This document shows, piece by piece, positions 14,862 to 22,531 of a stretch of 37,449 nucleotides of DNA. Under the pieces are notes generated by a model that worked only from the letters and a program-made list of their open reading frames with translations, made no database searches and was not told the origin of the DNA. Each line of letters begins with the position of its first letter. Position 1 is the stretch's first letter. This stretch comes from Providencia sneebia DSM 19967. Its GTDB lineage: Bacteria; Pseudomonadota; Gammaproteobacteria; Enterobacterales; Enterobacteriaceae. The DNA lies in assembly GCF_000314895.2 (NCBI RefSeq), contig NZ_CM001773.1, positions 2,647,405 to 2,684,853 on the forward strand. The letters run 5' to 3'. The translations under genes and the position numbers were made by a program.

Positions 14862-15092
14862 ATGCAACGCAATCCAAACGAACCCATCGTCACTTTTAGT
14901 GTTCCAATGTCGCAAGATGATGTGCGCGAGTGGGTTCTTCAAAAGGCCGCTGAATTCAATAAACTAAATGAACTTCGCGCTAGTCAAGACCGTCTTGAGC
15001 AAGAAAAGGCGGAACTGCAGCGCAAAATTGAAAGTCTCGATGATGAAATTTTCGATCAGCAAGAACGCTGCAAAGTCACTATTAGTGCTTAA
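14862..15092 (+). CDS. First gene of early-left operon, 76-aa coiled-coil protein
   Basis: ATG 14862 after AAGGTAATTT. The C-terminal half (residues 30-70) is a strong coiled coil (NELRASQDRLEQEKAELQRK). It sits where lambda has N, but it lacks an arginine-rich N-terminus, so I do not call it an N antiterminator. No family recognised. Confidence 0.65.
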   Translation: MQRNPNEPIVTFSVPMSQDDVREWVLQKAAEFNKLNELRASQDRLEQEKAELQRKIESLDDEIFDQQERCKVTISA

Positions 15093-15195
15093 TTGATTTA
15101 ATTTTGTTGTATGGGTACAGCAAAACCACAGCCGCCTGATGTGGATAAGTTAGTTCAGGCAACCTTTTAATATTGTGGAGTTATGGAGAGGGAAT

Positions 15196-15375
15196 ATGCT
15201 TATTTTAACTCGTCGGGTTGGTGAAGTTCTGAATATTGGTGATGATATTACCGTTACTGTCTTAGGGGTTAAAGGTAATCAGGTGCGGATGGGGATTGAT
15301 GCACCAAAAGAAGTTGAAGTTCACCGAGAAGAAATTTATTTAAGAATACAGGCTGAAAAAAAACGAAGCCATTAA
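15196..15375 (+). CDS. csrA: Prophage-encoded CsrA homolog
   Basis: 59 aa from ATG 15196. [20 protein letters not shown] and [20 protein letters not shown] are the full CsrA core; the RNA-binding residues Leu4 and Arg44 (in [10 protein letters not shown]) are kept. CsrA binds GGA motifs in mRNA leaders and alters translation or stability. Three GGA triplets (15177, 15185, 15191) lie in the last 20 bases before its own start, including the ribosome site, which suggests self-repression. It has its own terminator at 15397-15420. It may replace or interfere with the host CsrA; which of these cannot be read from sequence. Confidence 0.93.
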   Translation: MLILTRRVGEVLNIGDDITVTVLGVKGNQVRMGIDAPKEVEVHREEIYLRIQAEKKRSH

Positions 15376-15396
15376 TTAATTGCCATTGCTCGCTTT

Positions 15397-15420
15397 GGCG
15401 GTGCTGCACCGCCCTTTTTT
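15397..15420 (+). terminator. Strong terminator after csrA
   Basis: GGCGGTG-CTG-CACCGCC (15397-15413) is a perfect seven-pair stem followed by C and six T residues. It would isolate csrA from the RdgC gene unless early transcription is antiterminated. Confidence 0.88.
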
Positions 15421-15429
15421 ACAACATAG

Positions 15430-15495
15430 ATAAGGCCACTGATGTTTAATCAGTTCACACGGGTGAGTTTATTTTTTATTTGTCAGTGGTCTTAT
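15430..15495. repeat. Inverted repeat in the leader of the RdgC gene
   Basis: ATAAGGCCACTGA (15430-15442) and TCAGTGGTCTTAT (15483-15495) pair over 13 bases with one G-T. The 40-base interior holds a smaller hairpin TCAC / GTGA followed by a T-rich run. It could be a structured leader or the scar of an inserted element. Followed by TTTGTGGAGTTAATTA (15500-15515). Confidence 0.6.
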
Positions 15496-15532
15496 TTATT
15501 TTGTGGAGTTAATTATATTTGAGGATCTATAA

Positions 15533-16435
15533 ATGAAACGATTCCCTATCACTAACGCCGTGGTATTTAAGGCTGAATTACCCAGCGCTGAAATTTTAGA
15601 GCAGCATTTAAAAGAATTACCCTTTGTTGATATTTTAGAATCACATTCTATTAGTTATGGGTTTGTTCCAAATAAAATCACAGGGGAATTAATTACACCC
15701 ATCGAAGGTGGTTATATTATTAATTTTCGTATTGATGAAAAAATACTGCCAAAGGCCGCTATTGCGTTTGAGGTTAATAAACGCATTGAGCAACTTAAAG
15801 AACAAGGTGTTTCTGATGTTTTAGAAGTTGAAGTAAAGCGCATGGTTGGTGAAGAGTTATTAAAAGTGGCTCTTACCAAGAGTAAAGTCATTACAGCACT
15901 TTATCATGTTGAAAAAGGTTTTTTATTTGTGTCTTCAACAAGAAAACCAGAGCATCAAACATTGCTTGGTAGTTTAGTCAAGGTTTGTGGTACCGTTAAA
16001 ACTGAAACATTCCATATTGATGATGCTAAGAAAGGTATTACTACACGCCTATTAAATCATATTGATAATTTACCACCTGAAGATTGCTTTGGAATTGATA
16101 TTTATCCGGGCAATTTTCTATTATTACAACGTAAGTTTGATAAAAAACTTGAAACTGTTAAATATGATGCTGAGTTAAATTTAATAAGAGAGCAAGTGAG
16201 AGACTCTATTGAGAATAATTTCAAAGTTAATTTAATAGAATTAAGCACATTTGATATTATATTTAAACTAACTAGTGAATTTGATTTCAAAAATATAAAG
16301 CCATTAGAAAAAATAGAGTGTGATGGTGATAGAGCTTTCCAATATAGACACACCAATGCTGTATTTATGTTTCACATGGTTAGAATAATAGAGCTATTAA
16401 TTGAATTATTAAAATATAAAGAAAAATCAAAATAA
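15533..16435 (+). CDS. RdgC-like recombination-associated protein
   Basis: 300 aa, close to the 303 aa of E. coli RdgC. The N-terminus (MKRFPITNAVVFKAELPSAE), the YGFVPN...GYIINFRIDEKILP block (about residues 42-75), and the following helix (ALTKSKVITALYHV, then GFLFVSSTRKPEHQTLLGSL) follow the RdgC outline. RdgC is a ring-shaped DNA-binding protein that restrains RecA. A phage copy may guard phage DNA recombination or aid replication. The C-terminal half is more divergent (AT-rich codons, residues 190-300). GAGGATC precedes the ATG. Confidence 0.75.
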   Translation: MKRFPITNAVVFKAELPSAEILEQHLKELPFVDILESHSISYGFVPNKITGELITPIEGGYIINFRIDEKILPKAAIAFEVNKRIEQLKEQGVSDVLEVEVKRMVGEELLKVALTKSKVITALYHVEKGFLFVSSTRKPEHQTLLGSLVKVCGTVKTETFHIDDAKKGITTRLLNHIDNLPPEDCFGIDIYPGNFLLLQRKFDKKLETVKYDAELNLIREQVRDSIENNFKVNLIELSTFDIIFKLTSEFDFKNIKPLEKIECDGDRAFQYRHTNAVFMFHMVRIIELLIELLKYKEKSK

Positions 16436-16517
16436 CCATTTAGCCAACACCAAGGAATTAATTCTCTTTATTAAGAGGCGGAATCTTATTATCTAAATTT
16501 TGAGTGGAGTATTAATT

Positions 16518-17195
16518 ATGTCTAATTATGATGGCGCAAAACGACATTTTCAAAGTGAAACTAAAAACCATGAAATGATTATTATTAACGAAGATGGCGT
16601 ATACCGACATGTTAGATTTAAACAACCCAAAACAAGCGTTTATTATTTTGACTTAGTTACATACCCCGGTTATTTGGTTTTCTCTGGTGATATGGGTACG
16701 TGGGTATTTAGCCGATTGCATGATATGTTTGATTTTTTCAGAGGTGACCATATCAATGCTGGTTATTGGGCAGAGAAACTACAACATGGCGCAGGCGGTG
16801 GCAGAGATATAGCTAGAGAATATTCACAGGAAGAAACTGAAAAGTGCCTTAAAGGGCTTTTTAATGATTGGGTTAAAGAAAATGAATTGACATCTAGTGA
16901 TGATTCAACACCAGAGAAAATTAAACAATATCAACTCGAATACGAACACCACAAAAGCGAATTAAACGATCTACTTAGAAACAGTGATGAAGAGTGGTCA
17001 ATGATTGAGGCAATACAGAATATTTCAACCGGTGGTTTTGGCTATTCCCCTTTTGAAGAAACTTGGGATTTGATATGCAAAGACTATTCTCATCATTATT
17101 TGTGGGCTTGCTTTGCTATTCAATGGGGAATTAATAAATATAAAAATAATAAAGTAGCAATTAAAGCTATTGACACCCTTTTATCATTTAAATAA
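16518..17195 (+). CDS. Conserved phage early protein of unknown function
   Basis: 225 aa from ATG 16518 with GTGGAG before it. The core RHVRFKQP, then YYFDLVTYPGYLVFSGDMGT, then WVFSRLHDMFDFFR is a pattern I have seen in many enteric phages and prophages with no function attached. The middle has a charged coil (about 120-165), and the end is aromatic-rich (HYLWACFAIQWGINKYK). It sits between the RdgC and MazG genes in the early-left operon, where anti-host factors are often found. Confidence 0.75.
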   Translation: MSNYDGAKRHFQSETKNHEMIIINEDGVYRHVRFKQPKTSVYYFDLVTYPGYLVFSGDMGTWVFSRLHDMFDFFRGDHINAGYWAEKLQHGAGGGRDIAREYSQEETEKCLKGLFNDWVKENELTSSDDSTPEKIKQYQLEYEHHKSELNDLLRNSDEEWSMIEAIQNISTGGFGYSPFEETWDLICKDYSHHYLWACFAIQWGINKYKNNKVAIKAIDTLLSFK

Positions 17196-17264
17196 TAAAG
17201 CGTGGCTATTACTACGGATTAAAGAACCGTCACTAACTCACAAGGATGCAAACAGGAGATAGAT

Positions 17265-17600
17265 ATGAGCATCAAGCAACTACAGCAACAAATTCATCAG
17301 CAAAATAAAGATGCTGGATGGTGGGATAACCCACGCGAGAAAGGAACTTTACTCTGCCTGATTCATTCAGAAATCAGCGAGGCAATGGAGGGTGAGCGCA
17401 AGGACTTAATGGACGACCACTTGCCACATCGAAAAATGGCAGAAGTTGAACTTGCTGATGCTGTTATTCGTATTTTGGATTATGCACACGCCTTCGGCTA
17501 TGACATTGAAAGCGCCATTACTGAAAAACTCGAATACAACAAGCATCGAGCAGACCATCAACGTGAAAACCGCGCAAAGGAAGGCGGTAAGCAATTCTAA
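17265..17600 (+). CDS. MazG-like nucleotide pyrophosphohydrolase
   Basis: 111 aa, one MazG domain. The metal-binding ESE motif is seen in HSEISEAMEGERKD and the second half in MAEVELADAVIRILDYA (E-x-x-D type), as in all-alpha NTP pyrophosphatases. Phage MazG enzymes are thought to modulate nucleotide or (p)ppGpp levels during infection. The C-terminal tail is basic (HRADHQRENRAKEGGK). Confidence 0.82.
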   Translation: MSIKQLQQQIHQQNKDAGWWDNPREKGTLLCLIHSEISEAMEGERKDLMDDHLPHRKMAEVELADAVIRILDYAHAFGYDIESAITEKLEYNKHRADHQRENRAKEGGKQF

Positions 17601-17635
17601 TTTAACTCGCAGGGATGCAATAAGAGGAATGAATA

Positions 17636-17932
17636 ATGGCAATTATTTTACATGCAAATAATAGTACAACAATAATTACACCTGAATTTGGTAACGAGTT
17701 CATGCTAGCCGAGCTCCAAGAGTATGTTGGTGGGTATATTCAAACAATTGACTTCAATGAGCCTGTGATAATCGATGGGACTGAGTACTCCACTATTGTT
17801 ATTGATGAGGATGGTAAACACAAAAAATACCCAATAAACACAACTGCAACACAATACGCTAAGAATGAATTATTTGATGACGACTTTTTGGTTGGCGATG
17901 TTATTTTCTTGAAAGATGGGGAAATTTCTTAA
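17636..17932 (+). CDS. DUF3846 phage protein
   Basis: 98 aa. AELQEYVGGYIQTIDF, followed by VIDEDGKHKKYPINTTATQY and DDFLVGDVIFL, is the pattern of DUF3846, an ArdA-neighbour beta protein found in phages and plasmids. Acidic overall. Function unknown. Starts with AGAGGAATGA just before the ATG. Confidence 0.75.
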   Translation: MAIILHANNSTTIITPEFGNEFMLAELQEYVGGYIQTIDFNEPVIIDGTEYSTIVIDEDGKHKKYPINTTATQYAKNELFDDDFLVGDVIFLKDGEIS

Positions 17933-17962
17933 TAAAAACCGATAAATTTAAAAGGTTAAGTG

Positions 17963-18208
17963 ATGGATAAATACGATAAAGAACAAATGAAACTTGGCGT
18001 TCTGTTCGCACGTAATCATTTAATTGGTGCTTATAGGGCTAATTTCATTGATTGTGATTTAAATGAATTCGCTAAGTTTATGGCGCTGCTCTCTCACGTA
18101 GCAAAAGAATCAATCGATATAGAGTTAATGATGGCTGATGTTCTTGCGTGTAATGAGCAAGCTGAAGAATGGATTAAGTTAATTTTGGAGAAAAACAATG
18201 AAATATAA
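17963..18208 (+). CDS. Hypothetical 81-aa early protein
   Basis: ATG 17963 behind AAAGGTTAAGTG. Helical and acidic (MDKYDKEQMKLGVLFARNHL). Its end overlaps the exonuclease start by 11 bases, so the two are probably translationally coupled. No family recognised. Confidence 0.6.
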   Translation: MDKYDKEQMKLGVLFARNHLIGAYRANFIDCDLNEFAKFMALLSHVAKESIDIELMMADVLACNEQAEEWIKLILEKNNEI

Positions 18209-18767
18209 AAACTTAATGCTAGATCTAGAAACCATGAGCAATAAAGGCAATGCCGCTATTGTTTCTATAGGTGCTGTAGCTTTTGAACCTTCAACGGGTG
18301 AGATTGGCCCTACTTTTTATACTGTGGTTGACTTAATAAGTTCTGAACGTGCTGGGCTTCATATTGATGCCGATACGGTGCTTTGGTGGATGAAGAAAAG
18401 TAGCGAAGCTAGAGCAGCTATCATTGCTGATGGTTGTTGGCTAGATGAATCGCTGGGTGATCTAAACCTTTTTGCAGAAAGAGTGTTAACTGATGACGTT
18501 CAGGTGTGGGGTAATGGCGTTGATTTTGACAATGTTATTTTGCGTAACGCATATAATGCAGTCAATTTAGAACCGTTCTGGAAACGTTGGAACAATCGCG
18601 GTGTTAGAACGATTGTAGAACTAGGACGCAATACGGGTATTGATCCTAAACGTACACTTGCATTTGAAGGTGAACCTCATAACGCTTTAGATGACGCCAT
18701 TCATCAAGCCAAATATGTATCTATTATCCACCAGCATTTAATTAAACCAGTTAACGACGATATCTAA
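18198..18767 (+). CDS. 3'-5' exonuclease, DEDDh type (Rv2179c-like)
   Basis: 189 aa. LMLDLETMSNKGNAAIVSIG carries the first acidic pair (Asp9, Glu11); the second Asp is in WGNGVDFDNVIL, and the final HNALDDAIHQA gives the His-Asp of the DEDDh class. Such phage enzymes (DUF5051/exoribonuclease-like) degrade single-stranded nucleic acid, and they replace lambda exo in many lambdoid prophages. GGAG lies before the ATG within the preceding gene. Confidence 0.85.
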   Translation: MKYKNLMLDLETMSNKGNAAIVSIGAVAFEPSTGEIGPTFYTVVDLISSERAGLHIDADTVLWWMKKSSEARAAIIADGCWLDESLGDLNLFAERVLTDDVQVWGNGVDFDNVILRNAYNAVNLEPFWKRWNNRGVRTIVELGRNTGIDPKRTLAFEGEPHNALDDAIHQAKYVSIIHQHLIKPVNDDI

Positions 18768-18803
18768 TTTTTAAATCTGTATGCGGCAGATGTGGAGGTA
18801 ATT

Positions 18804-19028
18804 ATGTCTATTAATAGCATGGGTAAATTGATGAAAGCCAGCAAATGGGCTAGGCGTGAGTTTGAAAAAGATTCTATACCCACCCCAAAGACATTAAAAA
18901 GATGGGTAACCAATGGGGTTATTAACGGAAAAATTATAGATCAGTCGGTCTGGATATTTTCAAGTGAAAAAATGGGTGTAGCCTCTTCAATCTCAAATCA
19001 TGTAAATGCTTTGATAGAGGAACAGTAA
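18804..19028 (+). CDS. xis: Excisionase
   Basis: 74 aa from ATG 18804 after TGTGGAGGT. WARREFEKDSIPTPKTLKRW followed by VTNGVINGKIIDQSVWIF is the winged-helix Exc-type excisionase pattern. It adjoins the integrase ATG with no gap, and the pair would control prophage excision. Confidence 0.85.
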   Translation: MSINSMGKLMKASKWARREFEKDSIPTPKTLKRWVTNGVINGKIIDQSVWIFSSEKMGVASSISNHVNALIEEQ

Positions 19029-20210
19029 ATGGCAGCAAGGCCAAGAAACAGGCAATACAGACACTTGCCTGACTTTCTCAACTTCGACAAAACCCGCCAG
19101 CGTTACGTGCTAACGCTAATAACAGGTAAACGAAAAACCATAGGCACCGACCGTGCCTATTCAATCGCTGTTGCGCGTGAATATAACCTAAGAATGCGCC
19201 CAGAAACCGCTATTAGCTTGAATGGACTAATTAATGAATCAGGTGGACTAAAGGGCGAAGGTGAAGCTTTATCCGTTCACATGGATAGATTAATGCAGCG
19301 CATAGTTAAAGATGAGCAGCCAGCGAAAAGCACCCTATCCGATTGGAAAAAAGACATTGAACGCATAAAAGAGTTTTTTAGTGATGTTGCTTGTTGTGAT
19401 ATTACTCTAGAGCATGTTAACGATTATATAAACCATTACCACGCTGATGGATCTGCAAATGTTCAGAATAGAAAAGTATTATTCTTGAAGAAAATATTTA
19501 GCTACGCAATGGATGAATCATTAATGCTTGATAATCCGGCCACACGCAAGAAAATGCGAAGATTGGAAGGAAAACAAAGAAAGCGTCTATCATTTGAAAA
19601 CTTTATTAAAATACGCAATTTTGCTGAACCCTGGTTACGTACAGCTATGGATCTGGCTTTACAGACAACACAAGCAAGACTTGAAGTTTCCAGAATAAAA
19701 TACAATATAAAAAAACCAAAGGAAGGCGTTTGCGGTTGTGTGTGGCTTGACGTGCCGGCAAATGGCATCTATGGAACGTTATATATCCACAGACAGAAAG
19801 TTAAGGATAAAGAAGCGGCTCACGTTGCTATTCCCATTGGTGATGAATTAAAGCGGATCATCGACGAAAGCAGAGATAATATTGCCAGCCCTTATGTTGT
19901 TCATCGGCTCCCAATAAAAAACAGCAACCCGATCAGCTCAGAAGTTCAGCATCCTACTCAGGTTGTACCCAGCTATCTAAGTCGTGCATTTTCAAAAGCA
20001 AGAGATAATGCTGGAGCCTATGCCGAATTACCTCAGGAACAGCGACCCACTTTTCATGAAATAAGAGCTTTGGCGGCACACTTGTTTGAGAAATCAGGGG
20101 TAGATCCTCAGGCAAGAATGGCGCATAGTGATGCGAAATCAACTAAGATTTACACACAAGATCATGTTGATTGGGTCAGTGTACCACACGCCGAAATTAA
20201 GGTGGGATAG
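19029..20210 (+). CDS. int: Tyrosine integrase
   Basis: 393 aa, typical. Residues 1-65 form an arm-type DNA-binding domain (ARPRNRQYRHLPDFLNFDKT), about 80-180 the core-binding domain, and about 190-393 the catalytic domain. The active residues can be placed: first Arg in TTQARLEVSRI, then His343 and Arg346 (HEIRALAA), His366 (MAHSDAKS) and Tyr375 (KIYTQDH). It recombines attP with the 3' half of tRNA-Pro(GGG), 130 bases downstream. Confidence 0.95.
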   Translation: MAARPRNRQYRHLPDFLNFDKTRQRYVLTLITGKRKTIGTDRAYSIAVAREYNLRMRPETAISLNGLINESGGLKGEGEALSVHMDRLMQRIVKDEQPAKSTLSDWKKDIERIKEFFSDVACCDITLEHVNDYINHYHADGSANVQNRKVLFLKKIFSYAMDESLMLDNPATRKKMRRLEGKQRKRLSFENFIKIRNFAEPWLRTAMDLALQTTQARLEVSRIKYNIKKPKEGVCGCVWLDVPANGIYGTLYIHRQKVKDKEAAHVAIPIGDELKRIIDESRDNIASPYVVHRLPIKNSNPISSEVQHPTQVVPSYLSRAFSKARDNAGAYAELPQEQRPTFHEIRALAAHLFEKSGVDPQARMAHSDAKSTKIYTQDHVDWVSVPHAEIKVG

Positions 20211-20339
20211 TGGTGTAAAACGGCTTGTAACTCATTGATTCATATAATGCCAAAATAACCAATAATCCACTGTTTCCCTATACAGTCGAATCAATCATAA
20301 TAACATCAAAATCAATAGGTTATGTTTTAATTGTATATA

Positions 20340-20387
20340 GTCATGGGGTGTCGGGGGTCGTAGGTTCAAATCCTATCATGCCGACCA
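20340..20387 (+). other. Prophage attachment site: 3' part of tRNA-Pro(GGG)
   Basis: Only the anticodon arm to the CCA end is present: TCATGGGGTGTCGGGGGTCG, then the T-arm (TAGGTTCAAATCCTA), then the acceptor 3' strand and CCA (20385-20387). It matches the 3' part of the enterobacterial GGG-anticodon proline tRNA as I recall it. The 5' half is missing upstream, where phage DNA lies. The tRNA gene is therefore presumably rebuilt at the far end of the prophage, outside the window, and this copy is the displaced remnant. Confidence 0.85.
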
Positions 20388-20399
20388 AAATTCCATAAG

Positions 20400-20428
20400 A
20401 AAACCAACCTGTTAGGGTTGGTTTTCTT
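20400..20428 (+). terminator. Host terminator of the tRNA gene
   Basis: AAAACCAACC (20400-20409) and GGTTGGTTTT pair almost perfectly around TGTTAG, followed by CTTGT. Natural position after a tRNA, now separated from its gene by the prophage. Confidence 0.75.
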
Positions 20429-20541
20429 GTATCTGCAACGTCTTATTTGTAGAATTTTGTTAAACTGATAACTTGATTAACCTTAACTTTTATCCATTAC
20501 AAGTTTATTTGTATTGAACTGCCTAGCCAAATAGAGTTAGG

Positions 20542-20889
20542 TTATTTGTACATCACCTCATTTATAGTGCCAGACACATTGTCTAGATCAATACAATTGA
20601 ATGTTAGCATTCTATCCTCCAGCAGCACCCTAATAGAATATAACTTCTCCATTGACGCGCCTACTTTTTGTGGGTAAGCAACATAAGGCTCTAATTGTTT
20701 TTTTTGCCATTCTTTACACGACTTAAAACTACCTAAATCTTTAACCTTCACAAGTTGTTTAATCGGAGAAACGACATCTGGCTTTTTATTATTATCCAGC
20801 ATTTTCTGTAGCTCATCCAAGCCATAGGTAGTAGCCATTAGAGGAAAATGAATACATGAAAGTAATGTAACGACTAATATCTTTTTCAT
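20542..20889 (-). CDS. Secreted protein of unknown function
   Basis: 115 aa with a signal peptide (MKKILVVTLLSCIHFPLMAT, cleavage near residue 19-20). The mature part has two Cys (FKSCKEW and FNCIDL) likely forming a periplasmic disulfide. It lies 12 bases after the carbonic anhydrase gene, so probably in one operon with it. No family recognised. Confidence 0.65.
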   Translation of the reverse strand: MKKILVVTLLSCIHFPLMATTYGLDELQKMLDNNKKPDVVSPIKQLVKVKDLGSFKSCKEWQKKQLEPYVAYPQKVGASMEKLYSIRVLLEDRMLTFNCIDLDNVSGTINEVMYK

Positions 20890-20901
20890 CTCTCTATCTC
20901 A

Positions 20902-21633
20902 TTAATTTACAATCAATCGACCATGTAAAGGCTGAATAGGTCGATTATTTGCATGTCCTAACGCTTTTTGAAATTTTCTTATTTGTGCTTGTGATGCTTT
21001 TATTGGCTGCTTCATGACTAACCATACAACACCTTCTGTGCATGGAGGCGTTGTTAAAGAACCGCTAAATCGGTAATAACTTTTGTCTTCTGGATAAAGT
21101 GCCGTTAAGTTGATATTTTTACCTAATTCTTTTTCCTGATCTTTTTCTTTTGGTATGTTTGACAATATTTGCTCTATAGCTGGATTAAATTCACCTTCTT
21201 CAAGCATAATGGCTAATACGGCAATTTGGCCATCTTCCTTAGCATGAACAAAATGTAATTCTAAAGGATACTGTTGGCCTTTTATTTCATTTTCGCTTGG
21301 ACTATGAAAATGAAATTGTTTTAATTGGTATGTTGACCCATCAATAGAAAAATCATCGTCATCATTAACATTTATTTGTATTGAATGCCCGTTATTGATA
21401 ATTTTTTGGGCATGAGTATGTATGTTTATATTGAGTGGTTTTAATTTCCCATCAATCACATTATCAATATTAATCGGAGATTGATTAAATCCATTTTCAC
21501 AAGCTTTAAATTCATCACTCAATTTACCCCAATTTTCAGGGGCTCCAGAGCCTTCGTATGTCCACAATGAATTAGCATGTGATGAAAAAGCGAAAGCTGT
21601 CAAAATACATAATATAGTTCTTTTGTAACTCAT
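20902..21633 (-). CDS. cah: Periplasmic alpha-class carbonic anhydrase
   Basis: 243 aa from ATG 21633; the upstream TTG at 21648 is less likely. Signal peptide to about residue 21 (AFAFSSHANS). The zinc ligands are in KQFHFHSPSENE and LELHFVHA; the active-site Thr region is GSLTTPPCTEGVVW, and the family motif NNRPIQPLHGR is at the end. It catalyses CO2 hydration in the periplasm. Two Cys (ACENG and PPCTE) could form the usual disulfide. Confidence 0.93.
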   Translation of the reverse strand: MSYKRTILCILTAFAFSSHANSLWTYEGSGAPENWGKLSDEFKACENGFNQSPINIDNVIDGKLKPLNINIHTHAQKIINNGHSIQINVNDDDDFSIDGSTYQLKQFHFHSPSENEIKGQQYPLELHFVHAKEDGQIAVLAIMLEEGEFNPAIEQILSNIPKEKDQEKELGKNINLTALYPEDKSYYRFSGSLTTPPCTEGVVWLVMKQPIKASQAQIRKFQKALGHANNRPIQPLHGRLIVN

Positions 21634-21905
21634 GTAATAATAACTCAAGTTGTTAGTCGAGATCTAAAACTACACCTTGGTTCTCATAAATAATATTGGG
21701 ATTTATCTTATTAATTATCCGGCTGAGACAGATAATTTAAAATAAAACATCTTATATTTGATTAAGATAAACATAATTAATCAATATTGCTAAGTGGTAT
21801 GACAATATTAGCTAACCATTAAGGTACAGAGCACATAATTACTTTATTCATTAATTCTAGGAATAAAAATCGCAATTAACGTTATTTTTTGCACAGTTAG
21901 AAGGG

Positions 21906-22209
21906 CTTTTCAGGAGTATTCAAGTTGAACAACATATAATTATCCATCCAATGTTTTATACACACTTGTATTGCGGCAATCCGAACCAAAGTAAACCTTG
22001 GTTGCGTTTTCCTGATGAATGAACCAAATTATTCAGATTTTATATATTTTTTATTTACTATTGCCGACGTATTGCAAAAAGCTGATGTAGAAATAGACTC
22101 ATCGCCAAGACAAGAAGCGGTCTTATTCCAATCAGTGATTTCATTTATATTCAATATAGCAATATTAGGATTAAGCTTTACATCTGTTTTAGAATTCTAT
22201 AAATGCTAA
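21906..22209 (+). pseudogene. C-terminal remnant of a DUF1345 membrane protein
   Basis: The stretch EPNYSDFIYFLFTIADVLQK, then FQSVISFIFNIAILGLSF, is the usual C-terminal end of DUF1345 inner-membrane proteins. Upstream, the other frame gives FYTHLYCGNPNQSKPWLRFP followed by DE, the loop that should precede it. The two frames are joined if one TGAA of the duplicated TGAATGAA at 22016-22023 is removed. The N-terminal part is absent. This is a decayed gene rather than a small protein. Confidence 0.6.
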
Positions 22210-22253
22210 TCAATCGGCATTTATAGAATAAGCGTAATAAGCACGGCACTCAA

Positions 22254-22382
22254 TTATTTATGTTTTGCACTGTAATAATCTTCAGCCTCTACAGGTGGGA
22301 TCCCAAGAAATAGCATCATAAATCCACTCACAATATAGCTGACATATTTATTATCTAGTAATTGTCGAAATAGATTTTTCAA
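22254..22382 (-). CDS. Possible 42-aa membrane protein
   Basis: A frame from TTG 22382 behind GAGAGG to TAA 22254. One hydrophobic segment (YVSYIVSGFMMLFLGIPP, about 14-31), basic N-terminus, and a hydrophilic tail (VEAEDYYSAKHK). The ribosome site and single membrane helix suggest a real small protein, but the TTG start and the lack of a known homolog keep this tentative. Confidence 0.4.
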   Translation of the reverse strand: MKNLFRQLLDNKYVSYIVSGFMMLFLGIPPVEAEDYYSAKHK

Positions 22383-22531
22383 ATTAACCTCTCATAGGCA
22401 TTACTATACTTAGGATTAAGCTAGCATTGTTCACTGAATTTGGATAGTCAATTTTAAATCATTTACCTTTATAATTTTCCATAATAAAAATAGCGTGATT
22501 AAACCTGCTTTTTATAGCTCGTTCTTGATCT

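Noticed and set aside
14862..15092. Lambda N-like antiterminator
   Set aside because: Position fits, but there is no arginine-rich RNA-binding segment.
15110..15169. 19-codon frame before csrA
   Set aside because: No ribosome site and no pairing or termination structure that would make it a leader peptide.
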